DNA of 6,013 bases, from NCBI GenBank assembly GCA_021778785.1, contig JAJYBX010000139.1, forward strand, positions 1 through 6,013. The letters run 5' to 3'. Source of the DNA: Acidobacteriota bacterium. Its GTDB lineage: Bacteria > Acidobacteriota > Holophagae > Holophagales > Holophagaceae. Below, piece after piece: positions 1-5,292 of this stretch (the stretch's first letter is position 1; every line of letters begins with the position of its first letter). The notes below the pieces were generated by a model, which saw only the letters and a list, made by a program, of their open reading frames with translations, was not told the DNA's origin and ran no database searches. Both the position numbers and the translations under genes were made by a program.

Positions 1-362
1 TTGGCGGCCATGGAGCCATCCACGTTGCCGCCCGCGTCGGAGGACGCGTCCCGGGCGGAGTAGTACTGGCGGAAGGAGGGGCGGAAGTGGAGCTTGAAGG
101 TCACGCCATCCTTGTCGTAGGCGCGGACGTCCATGGCCAGCTCGAGGTAGTTGTCGGTTTCGTTGCCGAGCCGGTAGCCGGGGCCGCCCGTGACGCTGTC
201 GGCGGTGCCCGGGAGGTAGAAGGTGGCCTGCTCGCCGCCGTTGGAGGAGCGTCCGGTGCCGGCGCGCATGTAGCCGTGGAGTTCGAACACGTCCTGGCCG
301 AGCAGGGGTCCCGCGGCCAGCACCATGGCGAGGGCGGCGAGAAGGGTGGATTGGCGCTTCAT
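1..362 (-). CDS. lamB: LamB/maltoporin-family outer-membrane sugar porin (N-terminal part, cut by window edge)
   Basis: Only the first 120 codons are present; the gene continues beyond position 1. The protein opens with a signal peptide: K2-R3, a hydrophobic stretch at about residues 6-20, and probable cleavage near G22/Q23, so it should be exported to the outer membrane. The mature start carries the maltoporin signature in order: HGYMRAG (about residues 28-34), GGEQ (about 41-44), YRLGNE and a following Y-x-EL (about 60-72). E. coli LamB has HGYARSG, GGEQ, YRLGNE and TYAEL in the same order. Known role of the family: a trimeric beta-barrel that lets maltodextrins or other oligosaccharides diffuse through the outer membrane. 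The related porins ScrY and BglH share these motifs, so the exact sugar is open. It lies 76 bases downstream of the alpha-glucosidase on the same strand, which suggests one transcript and an alpha-glucoside substrate. The ATG is supported by a GGAGG eight bases upstream. Confidence 0.85.
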   Translation of the reverse strand, partial: MKRQSTLLAALAMVLAAGPLLGQDVFELHGYMRAGTGRSSNGGEQATFYLPGTADSVTGGPGYRLGNETDNYLELAMDVRAYDKDGVTFKLHFRPSFRQYYSARDASSDAGGNVDGSMAA

Positions 363-370
363 GGGACTTG

Positions 371-375
371 CCTCC
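371..375 (-). promoter_or_regulatory. Ribosome binding site of the porin gene
   Basis: On the minus strand GGAGG lies eight bases before the ATG at 362. It is the strongest ribosome binding site of the alpha-glucosidase/porin unit. The 76-base gap to the alpha-glucosidase stop shows no hairpin followed by a T-run, which fits read-through into the porin gene. A strong site here would allow the porin to be made in larger amounts than the enzyme; that last point is inference. Confidence 0.7.
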
Positions 376-438
376 AGTGGAAAGCCGCGCGGCGGCTGGT
401 TGAGGGGGGTACTGCTTAGTGAGTCGGACCGGTGGGGA

Positions 439-2124
439 TCACCCCATGCGGCCGAAGAATCCGCCCCAGGGGGGGAGGTGGAGCGTGCGGCCCTCCAGGC
501 GGCAGGCCTCGAGGCCGTGGCCTTCGAGGGGCCGGGCCGGGGCTGGGAGGGTGTGCTGGATCGATCTGGGGCTGAGGTTGAAGACAGCCAGGATCTTCTC
601 CTGGCCCTCCTGCCGCAGCAGCGCCAGGACCGGCTCGGGGGTCCGGTAGAAATGGATGGTGCCGCGGCGGAGGGCCTCCGAGCCCTTCCGCCAGGCGAGG
701 AAGCGCTGGTAGAACCGGAGCACGGAACCCGGATCGGCGGACTGGGCGGCCACGGACCGGCGCAGGTGGTCCGGGAACATGGGCAGCCAGGGCTCCACCT
801 CGGAGAAGCCGCCCCTGGGCGCTTCGCCGGTCCAGGGCATGGGGGTCCGGCAGCCATCGCGCCCCTTGAAGTCGGGCCAGAAGGCGATGCCGTAGGGATC
901 GATGAGCCGGTCGAAGGGGACTTCGGCTTCCGGCAGGCCCAGTTCCTCGCCCTGGTAGATGCAGAAGCTGCCCCGCAGGGATCCCAGCATCGCGACCAGC
1001 AGCTTGGGGAAGGCGGGATCCTCCACGCCCCGCCCCCAGCGGGTGACCACCCGGGTGCAGTCGTGGTTGGAGAGGGACCAGCAGCCCCAGCCCCCGCCCC
1101 GGCTGATGCCCCGCTCGAATTCCTGGACGACGGCGCGGATGCGCCGGGCCGTGAATTCCTCGGTGAAGAGGCTGAAGCCGTAGGCCATGTGGAGCTTGTC
1201 GCCATCGGCGGTGTACTCGGCCATGGTGGCCAGGGCCCCCTCGTCCCCGATTTCGCCCACGCTGGTGACACCGTATTCGTTCATCAGGGCGCGGAGGCGC
1301 TTCAGGAAGGCCAGGTTCTCGGGGCGGCTCTTGTCGTAGCGGTGGACCTGCCGGCCGTAGGGATTGCCTTCCCGGACGGAGGTCAGCTCCACCTTCCCGG
1401 GGCGGGCGGGCGGGTTGTTCCGCAGCTTCGGATCGTGGAAATGGAAGTTGCAGGCGTCGAAGCGGAAGCCGTCCACGCCGCGTTCCATCCAGAACCGCAC
1501 CTCCTGGAGCAGCTGCGCCTGCACCGGCTCGTGGTGGAAGTTCAGGTCCGGCTGGGATTCCAGGAAATTGTGCAGGTAGTACTGCCGGCGCCGCGGCTCC
1601 CAGGTCCAGGCGGGCCCGCCGAAGACCGACAGCCAGTTGTTGGGGGGCGTGCCGTCGGGCCGGGCCTCGGCCCAGACATACCAGTCGGCCCGGGCGTTGG
1701 TGCGGCTGGAACGGCTCTCCCGGAACCAGGGATGCTGATCCGAGGAATGGGACAGCACCTGGTCGATGAGCACCCTCAGCCCCAGCCGGTGGGCCTCCGC
1801 CACCAGGCGGTCGAAGTCCGCCAGGGTGCCGAAGGTGGGATCCACATCGCGGTAGTTCGACACGTCGTAGCCGAAATCCCGCATGGGCGACGTGAAGAAG
1901 GGGGAGATCCAGATGGCGTCCACCCCCAGGTCGGCCACGTAGGGCAGGTGCGCGGTGATGCCCGGCAGGTCCCCCACCCCGTCCCCGTTCGTGTCCTGGA
2001 AGCTGCGGGGATAGATCTGGTAGATGGAGGCCCCCCGCCACCACCCAGACACGGCTGCCGCAGCCTCGGTCTGCTTCCGCGCGACCGGGGCCTGGGTTCC
2101 TCTGGAGGGGGGGATGGGTGGCAT
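439..2124 (-). CDS. GH13-family alpha-glucosidase (oligo-1,6-/alpha-1,4-glucosidase type)
   Basis: The 561-residue protein is full length for the family and hydrolyses terminal alpha-glucosidic bonds of small oligosaccharides. Conserved regions appear in order: WWRGASIYQIYPRSF (residues 28-42) with DTNGDGVGDLPG (44-55), IWISPFFTSPM (71-81), region I D121-QVLS-H126, region II GFRFDACNF with nucleophile D223, region III GEI with acid/base E291, and region IV SNHD with transition-state D355; GRDGCRTPMPW (421-431) is also typical. The DQVLSHSSDQHPWF segment is typical of the bacterial alpha-glucosidases of GH13 subfamily 23, so that subfamily is likely; substrate choice (maltose, sucrose, isomaltose, trehalose) cannot be read from sequence. 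No signal peptide is seen, so the enzyme is probably cytoplasmic. The ATG has no clear ribosome binding site and gives an Ala/Pro-rich lead of 24 residues; a GTG at 2052 (codon 25) with a GAGG 11 bases before it would start near the first conserved motif. It is probably co-transcribed with the porin and controlled by the operators at 2183-2289. Confidence 0.93.
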   Translation of the reverse strand: MPPIPPSRGTQAPVARKQTEAAAAVSGWWRGASIYQIYPRSFQDTNGDGVGDLPGITAHLPYVADLGVDAIWISPFFTSPMRDFGYDVSNYRDVDPTFGTLADFDRLVAEAHRLGLRVLIDQVLSHSSDQHPWFRESRSSRTNARADWYVWAEARPDGTPPNNWLSVFGGPAWTWEPRRRQYYLHNFLESQPDLNFHHEPVQAQLLQEVRFWMERGVDGFRFDACNFHFHDPKLRNNPPARPGKVELTSVREGNPYGRQVHRYDKSRPENLAFLKRLRALMNEYGVTSVGEIGDEGALATMAEYTADGDKLHMAYGFSLFTEEFTARRIRAVVQEFERGISRGGGWGCWSLSNHDCTRVVTRWGRGVEDPAFPKLLVAMLGSLRGSFCIYQGEELGLPEAEVPFDRLIDPYGIAFWPDFKGRDGCRTPMPWTGEAPRGGFSEVEPWLPMFPDHLRRSVAAQSADPGSVLRFYQRFLAWRKGSEALRRGTIHFYRTPEPVLALLRQEGQEKILAVFNLSPRSIQHTLPAPARPLEGHGLEACRLEGRTLHLPPWGGFFGRMG

Positions 2125-2182
2125 GGGAGGGCCTGGAGGGTTCGGAAACGGGAGGACGGGGCTCGGAGCGGCTTGATTGAAA

Positions 2183-2198
2183 TTGTAAGCGGTTACAA
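2183..2198. promoter_or_regulatory. LacI/GalR-family operator 1
   Basis: TTGTAAGCGGTTACAA is a near-perfect palindrome with the central CG typical of LacI/GalR operators; only the pair flanking the CG (G and G) breaks the symmetry. It matches the general family pattern TGTAA-N-CG-N-TTACA. On the minus strand the site contains TACAAT (2187-2182), a good -10 box that would start transcription about 50 bases before the alpha-glucosidase start codon; a matching -35 box is not evident. A repressor bound here would cover that core promoter. The likely ligand is the LacI-type protein encoded at 3668-4642 (inference from proximity). Confidence 0.82.
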
Positions 2199-2273
2199 AC
2201 TGGGTTCCCGGCGAAGGGCCCCTGCCGTGGAGGATCGGAACGGGTTCAGGCGGGGGGTGATTCTCGATGTCTC

Positions 2274-2289
2274 ATGTAAACGGTTACAA
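2274..2289. promoter_or_regulatory. LacI/GalR-family operator 2
   Basis: ATGTAAACGGTTACAA keeps the full TGTAA-N-CG-N-TTACA core of operator 1, with the outer left base changed. The two operator centres are 91 bases apart, so a tetrameric repressor could in principle loop the DNA, although 91 is not close to a whole number of helical turns. This site could serve a plus-strand promoter for the glucokinase unit, an auxiliary role for the alpha-glucosidase promoter, or both. Confidence 0.78.
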
Positions 2290-2303
2290 GAAGGTCGCAG
2301 GTA

Positions 2304-2321
2304 TGTTCCATCGGTGTTCCA
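2304..2321 (+). repeat. TGTTCCA direct repeat, 11-base period
   Basis: TGTTCCA occurs at 2304-2310 and again at 2315-2321, separated by TCGG. The period of 11 bases puts both copies on the same face of the helix, just downstream of operator 2 and upstream of glucokinase. Such spacing can reflect an activator site, but seven-base repeats also arise by chance; no protein can be named. Confidence 0.4.
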
Positions 2322-2416
2322 GGTCTGTCAAGCGAGCCCTTGGAGGCTTCTTCTGCCAGGTGACGAAGGACACAACCTCCCCTCGGCCGGCAGCTCCCCA
2401 GGCCACACCCAGATCC

Positions 2417-2451
2417 GGACCGGCGGATCCGGTCCCCCAGTCGGTGGGGGA
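2417..2451 (+). other. Two overlapping, mutually exclusive hairpins in the glucokinase leader
   Basis: Hairpin A is GGACCGG (2417-2423), loop CGGAT, CCGGTCC (2429-2435). Hairpin B is TCCCCCA (2433-2439), loop GTCGG, TGGGGGA (2445-2451). Both are perfect seven-base stems with five-base loops, and they share bases 2433-2435, so both cannot form completely at once. Neither is followed by a T-run on either strand, so neither looks like an ordinary intrinsic terminator. They lie about 95 bases before the glucokinase start codon. Confidence 0.5.
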
Positions 2452-2535
2452 TTGCCGGAGCAGCCGCCCTGTCACCGGATACGCTGGTCTGGGTGCCCTC
2501 CCCTTCCGCAGGTCCCCCGGATCACGCCAGGCCTC

Positions 2536-2542
2536 GAGGTGA
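2536..2542 (+). promoter_or_regulatory. Ribosome binding site that fixes the glucokinase start
   Basis: GAGGTGA matches seven consecutive bases of the canonical Shine-Dalgarno sequence (TAAGGAGGTGATC) and lies four bases before the GTG at 2547 (seven bases counted from GAGG). It is the best-matching ribosome binding site in the window and favours this GTG over the in-frame GTG at 2493, which has no such site. Confidence 0.75.
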
Positions 2543-2546
2543 AGCC

Positions 2547-3581
2547 GTGCCCGATGCAACCGTTAACACACCCATCCTCGTGGCCGATGTCGGGGGCACG
2601 AACCTCAACCTGGCCCTCCTGCTGCCGGAGGGCCGCCGCTTCCAGGTTCTCCGGAAGGCCCGCTTCCGCACCCAGGAGGAGAGGTCCCTGATCGAGCCGA
2701 TCCGGCGGTTCCTGGCCGAGGATCCCTTCCTGCGCCCGGACCGGGCCTGCCTCTCCGGCGCCGGACCGGTGGTTGATGGCCGGATCCACCTCACCAACGC
2801 GCCCTGGGACATCGACGGGCCGGCCCTCGAGCGCGCCCTGGGGATCCCCGTGCGGGTGGTCAACGATTTCATCGCCCTCTCCGCCGGCACCCTGCAACTG
2901 GATCTCGCGGATCCCGCGCAGGTGACCCCCCTGCCCCATGGCGATGGCAGCGTGCCCCAGCCGGATCCCGGGGGGCCGATCCTGGTGATCGGCGCCGGGA
3001 CGGGGCTCGGCGTGGGCTTCGCGGTGCGCACGCCCGCCGGCGCCCACGCCTTCCCCAGCGAGGGGGGGCACATCGGCCTTCCGGTCTTCGACGAGGACAC
3101 CCTCGCCCTCTGGCGTCACCTGGCCGAAGGGCTTCCCGGCCCGCCCGGCGCGGAGATGGCCGTCTCGGGGCCCGGCCTGGCGCGCATCTTCCGCTTCCTG
3201 GTGGACACCCGACGGACCGCCTGCACCCCGGAAGGCGCCGCCATCCTGGATCTTCCCGAATCAGTCCAGCCCGCCGCGATCTCCGCGCTCGCGGGCAGCG
3301 ATCCCGCCTGCGGCCGGGCCATGGCGATCTTCGTGGATCTCTACGCGCGGGTGTGCGCCGATCTGGGCGCGGCCTTCCTCCCCTCGGGCGGGCTCTTCCT
3401 CGCCGGCGGCATCGTCGCCAAGAACGCGGAGCATTTCCTGAAGGAGCGCCGCTTCATGGCCCGATTCGAGCGGAACTACCGGGACCACCTCGACCGCCTC
3501 GCCCGGGCCACGCCGGTCTTCCTGGCCCGCGACTACGACCTCAGCCTCCACGGCGCGGCCCGGGCCTGGTCGATGTCCTGA
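2547..3581 (+). CDS. glk: Glucokinase (Glk family, ATP-dependent)
   Basis: The 344-residue protein phosphorylates glucose with ATP to glucose 6-phosphate in the cytoplasm, the first step of using the glucose released by the neighbouring alpha-glucosidase. Motifs follow E. coli Glk in order: VADVGGTN (residues 12-19, phosphate-binding), LTNAPWDI (82-89), VVNDF with catalytic base D107 (104-108), IGAGTGLGVG (148-157), SEGGHIG with sugar-contacting E172 and H175 (171-177), SGPGL (207-211), and LFLAGGIVAKN (283-293). These place it in the bacterial glucokinase family rather than the ROK kinases, whose zinc-binding cysteine motif is absent. It is slightly longer than E. coli Glk (321). The GTG start is chosen for its GAGGTGA site and because the conserved fold begins about ten residues later. 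The repressor gene follows closely on the same strand. Transcription is probably controlled from the region with the two LacI-type operators. Confidence 0.93.
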   Translation: MPDATVNTPILVADVGGTNLNLALLLPEGRRFQVLRKARFRTQEERSLIEPIRRFLAEDPFLRPDRACLSGAGPVVDGRIHLTNAPWDIDGPALERALGIPVRVVNDFIALSAGTLQLDLADPAQVTPLPHGDGSVPQPDPGGPILVIGAGTGLGVGFAVRTPAGAHAFPSEGGHIGLPVFDEDTLALWRHLAEGLPGPPGAEMAVSGPGLARIFRFLVDTRRTACTPEGAAILDLPESVQPAAISALAGSDPACGRAMAIFVDLYARVCADLGAAFLPSGGLFLAGGIVAKNAEHFLKERRFMARFERNYRDHLDRLARATPVFLARDYDLSLHGAARAWSMS

Positions 3582-3667
3582 CCGGGAAATCCTCCGATCC
3601 CTGCAATTGACGCCCCATGGATCGAACGGTATTCATGGATGGCCCCACCCCCTGGATCCCCCCCACC

Positions 3668-4642
3668 ATGAAGATCACCATCGGCGAGATCGCCCGGCAG
3701 GCCGGTGTTTCCACCGGCACGGTGAGCCGCGTCATCAACGGCAAGCCCACCGTGGCCGACGAGACCCGGGCCACGGTCCTCGCCGTGATGAAGAAGCTCG
3801 GCTACGAGCCGGATCCGGTGGCGCGCGAGCTGTCCCGGCGCACCAAGCACACCCTGGGCATCTGGGTGGGCGCGGGCGAGAACCGGCTGTCGCCCTACTT
3901 CAACGTCATCTGGCGGGCCCTGCTGCGGGAGATGCAGGTGCGGGCCACCCAGTTCGTGGAACTGCCCGTGGACATCACCCCGGTGCGGCGCAAGCTCGAC
4001 GCCGTCCTGATGTTCCACTGCGCCGACATCGATCAGCGCCTGGCCACCCTCTGGCGGCGGGGGGTCCCCGGGGCCCTCATCGGCCATCATCCGGGCGTCT
4101 CCTGCGTGGCCCCGGACGATATGGGCGGCGGGCGCCTCGCCGCGGAACGCCTCCTGTCCCTCGGCCACCGGGATCTCCTCCACCTCACCGTGGCCGACGA
4201 GCACCAGTGGGCCGTGGACCGGGCGGCGGGCTTCACCGCGGCCCTCGCCGAGCACCGGGGCGGCTCCCTGGCCCCGACGATCCTCCGGGGCGGGGGCTCC
4301 ATCCTCGGCGGCTACCGCCTCATGCGCGACGCCTGGCTCCAGGGGCACCGCCCCACCGGGATCTTCTGCGCCACGGACGAGATGGCCGTCGGGGCCCTGG
4401 GGGCCCTGGCGGATCTGGGCGTGGCCGTGCCCGAGCAGGTCTCGATGCTGGGCTTCGACGGGCTGGTGGACCTCTACCCCGGCCTCGCCTCCGTGGCCCA
4501 GGACATCCCCACCATCGCCCACGAGGCCGTCAGCCTCGCCCTGAACGCCATCGAGCGGGACACCATCCGGCACGTCCTGGTCCCGGTGAAGATCCTCGAG
4601 GGCGCCACCCTGGCCCCGGCCAAGCCCCGCCCGGCCCGCTGA
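3668..4642 (+). CDS. LacI/GalR-family transcriptional repressor
   Basis: The 324-residue protein has the usual two parts. Residues 1-57 form a LacI-type helix-turn-helix and hinge: ITIGEIARQAGVSTGTVSRV, then ING and the hinge helix DPVARELS with its conserved leucine. From residue 62 (HTLGIWVG) onward is a periplasmic-binding-protein-like sensor domain, with GGRLAAERLLSLGHRD (154-169), TGIFCATDEMAVGAL (230-244) and SMLGFDGL (259-266). The family binds palindromic operators with a central CG and releases or gains DNA affinity on binding a sugar. It follows glucokinase by 86 bases on the same strand and probably binds the operators at 2183-2289. The first lobe of the sensor domain looks about ten residues shorter than usual between SPYF and DAVLM. 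The start is uncertain: ATG codons at 3617 and 3635 are also in frame and none has a clear ribosome binding site; 3668 is chosen because LacI-family proteins normally begin just before this motif. Confidence 0.92.
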   Translation: MKITIGEIARQAGVSTGTVSRVINGKPTVADETRATVLAVMKKLGYEPDPVARELSRRTKHTLGIWVGAGENRLSPYFNVIWRALLREMQVRATQFVELPVDITPVRRKLDAVLMFHCADIDQRLATLWRRGVPGALIGHHPGVSCVAPDDMGGGRLAAERLLSLGHRDLLHLTVADEHQWAVDRAAGFTAALAEHRGGSLAPTILRGGGSILGGYRLMRDAWLQGHRPTGIFCATDEMAVGALGALADLGVAVPEQVSMLGFDGLVDLYPGLASVAQDIPTIAHEAVSLALNAIERDTIRHVLVPVKILEGATLAPAKPRPAR

Positions 4643-4645
4643 CCT

Positions 4646-4661
4646 CCTTCCCGGTCGAAGG
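4646..4661. terminator. Weak hairpin between convergent genes
   Basis: CCTTC (4646-4650) and GAAGG (4657-4661) can pair around a six-base loop in the 28-base gap between the repressor stop and the stop of the HdrC-like gene on the other strand. The stem is short and no T-run follows on either strand, so termination here is a guess from position. Confidence 0.22.
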
Positions 4662-4670
4662 CCGGGGGGC

Positions 4671-5099
4671 TCAGCCGACAGGCGTCCCGGACCCGGTCCT
4701 GGACCAGCGCCCTTCGAAATGGAGGGCCCCGGCGGCGGGGACCTCCTCGCGGGCGGGCTCACGGGCGGGGGTCAGCCCCAGCCGTTCCGCCTCCGTCCGG
4801 AAGAAGGCCATGGCCCCCGGCAGGTCCACCTGCTGGGGGCAGCGCCGGGCGCAGATCTCACAGCCCGTGCAGCGCCAGATCGCCTCGGAGGCGAGCACGC
4901 GCCGATCGAAGCCCCCGAACCCCGTCTGGGCCAGTCGGACGAGCCGGCAGGGTGGAAGATCCATGACCCCCGCCGTGGGACAGGCGGCACTGCAGGTCCC
5001 GCACTGGTCGCAGCGGGACAGCGAGATCCCCGTGGCTTCCCTCAACCGGTGGACGAGGCTGGAACCGGGACGGGCTTCGCTGGGGGCGGAGGGAGGCAT
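4671..5099 (-). CDS. HdrC-like protein with two 4Fe-4S clusters
   Basis: The 142-residue protein carries two full ferredoxin-type cluster motifs: C30-xx-C33-xx-C36-xxx-C40-P and C77-xx-C80-xx-C83-xxx-C87-P. The segment between them (MDLPPCRLVRLAQTGF, then SEAIWRCTGCEICARRCP) is characteristic of the C subunit of heterodisulfide-reductase-type complexes, which passes electrons to a cysteine-rich HdrB partner. No membrane segment or signal peptide is seen, so it should be cytoplasmic. It is shorter than methanogen HdrC (about 185 residues); the part after the second cluster is a short Pro/Ala-rich tail. No HdrB or HdrA lies beside it: the repressor gene converges from downstream and hinT lies upstream. 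The ATG at 5099 is chosen for a GGAG five bases before it; a GTG at 5210 in the same frame lacks a binding site and would add a low-complexity lead overlapping the CRP-like site. The electron donor and acceptor are unknown. Confidence 0.83.
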   Translation of the reverse strand: MPPSAPSEARPGSSLVHRLREATGISLSRCDQCGTCSAACPTAGVMDLPPCRLVRLAQTGFGGFDRRVLASEAIWRCTGCEICARRCPQQVDLPGAMAFFRTEAERLGLTPAREPAREEVPAAGALHFEGRWSRTGSGTPVG

Positions 5100-5104
5100 G
5101 ACAA

Positions 5105-5108
5105 CTCC
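5105..5108 (-). promoter_or_regulatory. Ribosome binding site of the HdrC-like gene
   Basis: On the minus strand CCGGAG ends five bases before the ATG at 5099. It supports this start over the upstream in-frame GTG at 5210, whose preceding bases are pyrimidine-rich. Confidence 0.55.
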
Positions 5109-5131
5109 GGCGGGACCCGCGACTCCTGAGT

Positions 5132-5147
5132 GCGAACCGCGCGAACC
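5132..5147 (-). repeat. GGTTCGC tandem repeat in the leader of the HdrC-like gene
   Basis: Two copies of GCGAACC (GGTTCGC on the minus strand) lie at 5132-5138 and 5141-5147, with a period of nine bases, between the CRP-like palindrome and the start codon. No function can be assigned; it may be chance. Confidence 0.35.
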
Positions 5148-5195
5148 GGGGGATGGGAACGGATGATCGCCACCGGAAAGATAGGTCCGCGGTGC

Positions 5196-5211
5196 TGTGA
5201 TGGAGATCACG
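5196..5211. promoter_or_regulatory. CRP/FNR-family binding-site candidate
   Basis: TGTGATGGAGATCACG matches the CRP-type palindrome TGTGAT-N4-ATCACA at 11 of 12 specified bases. It lies in the 193-base gap between hinT and the HdrC-like gene, about 97 bases before the HdrC-like start codon. On the minus strand TATCTT (5183-5178) is a possible -10 box; if used, the palindrome would be centred near -32, overlapping the -35 region, which suggests repression more than class II activation. The GTGA/TCAC halves suit CRP or HcpR-like regulators better than FNR (TTGAT/ATCAA). No regulator of this family is in the window. Confidence 0.5.
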
Positions 5212-5292
5212 AGGAGGTCGCGGATCCAGCGGCCATGCGGATCTTCTTGTGCCCACAGGAACCCCGGGCAGGCCTTGCGCGAAGGGTCCGTC

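Larger units (their letters stand above)
2125..2546. promoter_or_regulatory. Divergent control region between the alpha-glucosidase and glucokinase units
   Basis: This stretch of 422 bases separates two outward-facing genes and has no convincing gene. It holds two LacI-type operators (2183-2198 and 2274-2289), a direct repeat (2304-2321) and two overlapping inverted repeats (2417-2451). The operators lie nearer the alpha-glucosidase start (about 60-165 bases) than the glucokinase start (about 260-365 bases). Outside these elements I see no further structure. No sigma-70 promoter with both boxes well matched is visible; the best -10 candidate is TACAAT on the minus strand at 2187-2182, overlapping the first operator. 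A short plus-strand reading frame at 2267-2542 looks accidental. Confidence 0.75.

Noticed and set aside
2267..2542. Possible 91-residue protein in the control region
   Set aside because: Its start region overlaps operator 2, it has no ribosome binding site or recognisable motif, and its composition looks like translated non-coding DNA. A second frame on the opposite strand is equally open.
2493..2546. Longer glucokinase starting at GTG 2493
   Set aside because: The 18 added residues are Pro/Arg-rich, unlike glucokinase N-termini, and the strong GAGGTGA site points to the GTG at 2547.
2554..2569. Third LacI-type operator at the beginning of glucokinase (GCAACCGTTAAC region)
   Set aside because: It has a central CG and partial arms, but it mismatches the pattern of the other two sites at four or more arm positions and lies in coding sequence. 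It could be tested but is not supported.
325..2691. Very long plus-strand open frame (788 codons) antisense to the alpha-glucosidase and continuing across the control region
   Set aside because: It mirrors the GH13 gene, whose catalytic motifs are intact, and its predicted protein is Gly/Pro/Ala/Val-rich with no recognisable domain. In GC-rich DNA, stop codons are rare on the opposite strand.
3533..4762. Long minus-strand open frame opposite the repressor gene
   Set aside because: The repressor has a complete helix-turn-helix and sensor domain on the plus strand. The opposite frame is low-complexity and has no domain.
3607..5166. Long plus-strand frame running through the repressor and into the antisense of the HdrC-like gene
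   Set aside because: It is an out-of-frame shadow of the repressor, rich in Arg/Pro/Gly, and would be antisense to two intact Cys-rich cluster motifs.
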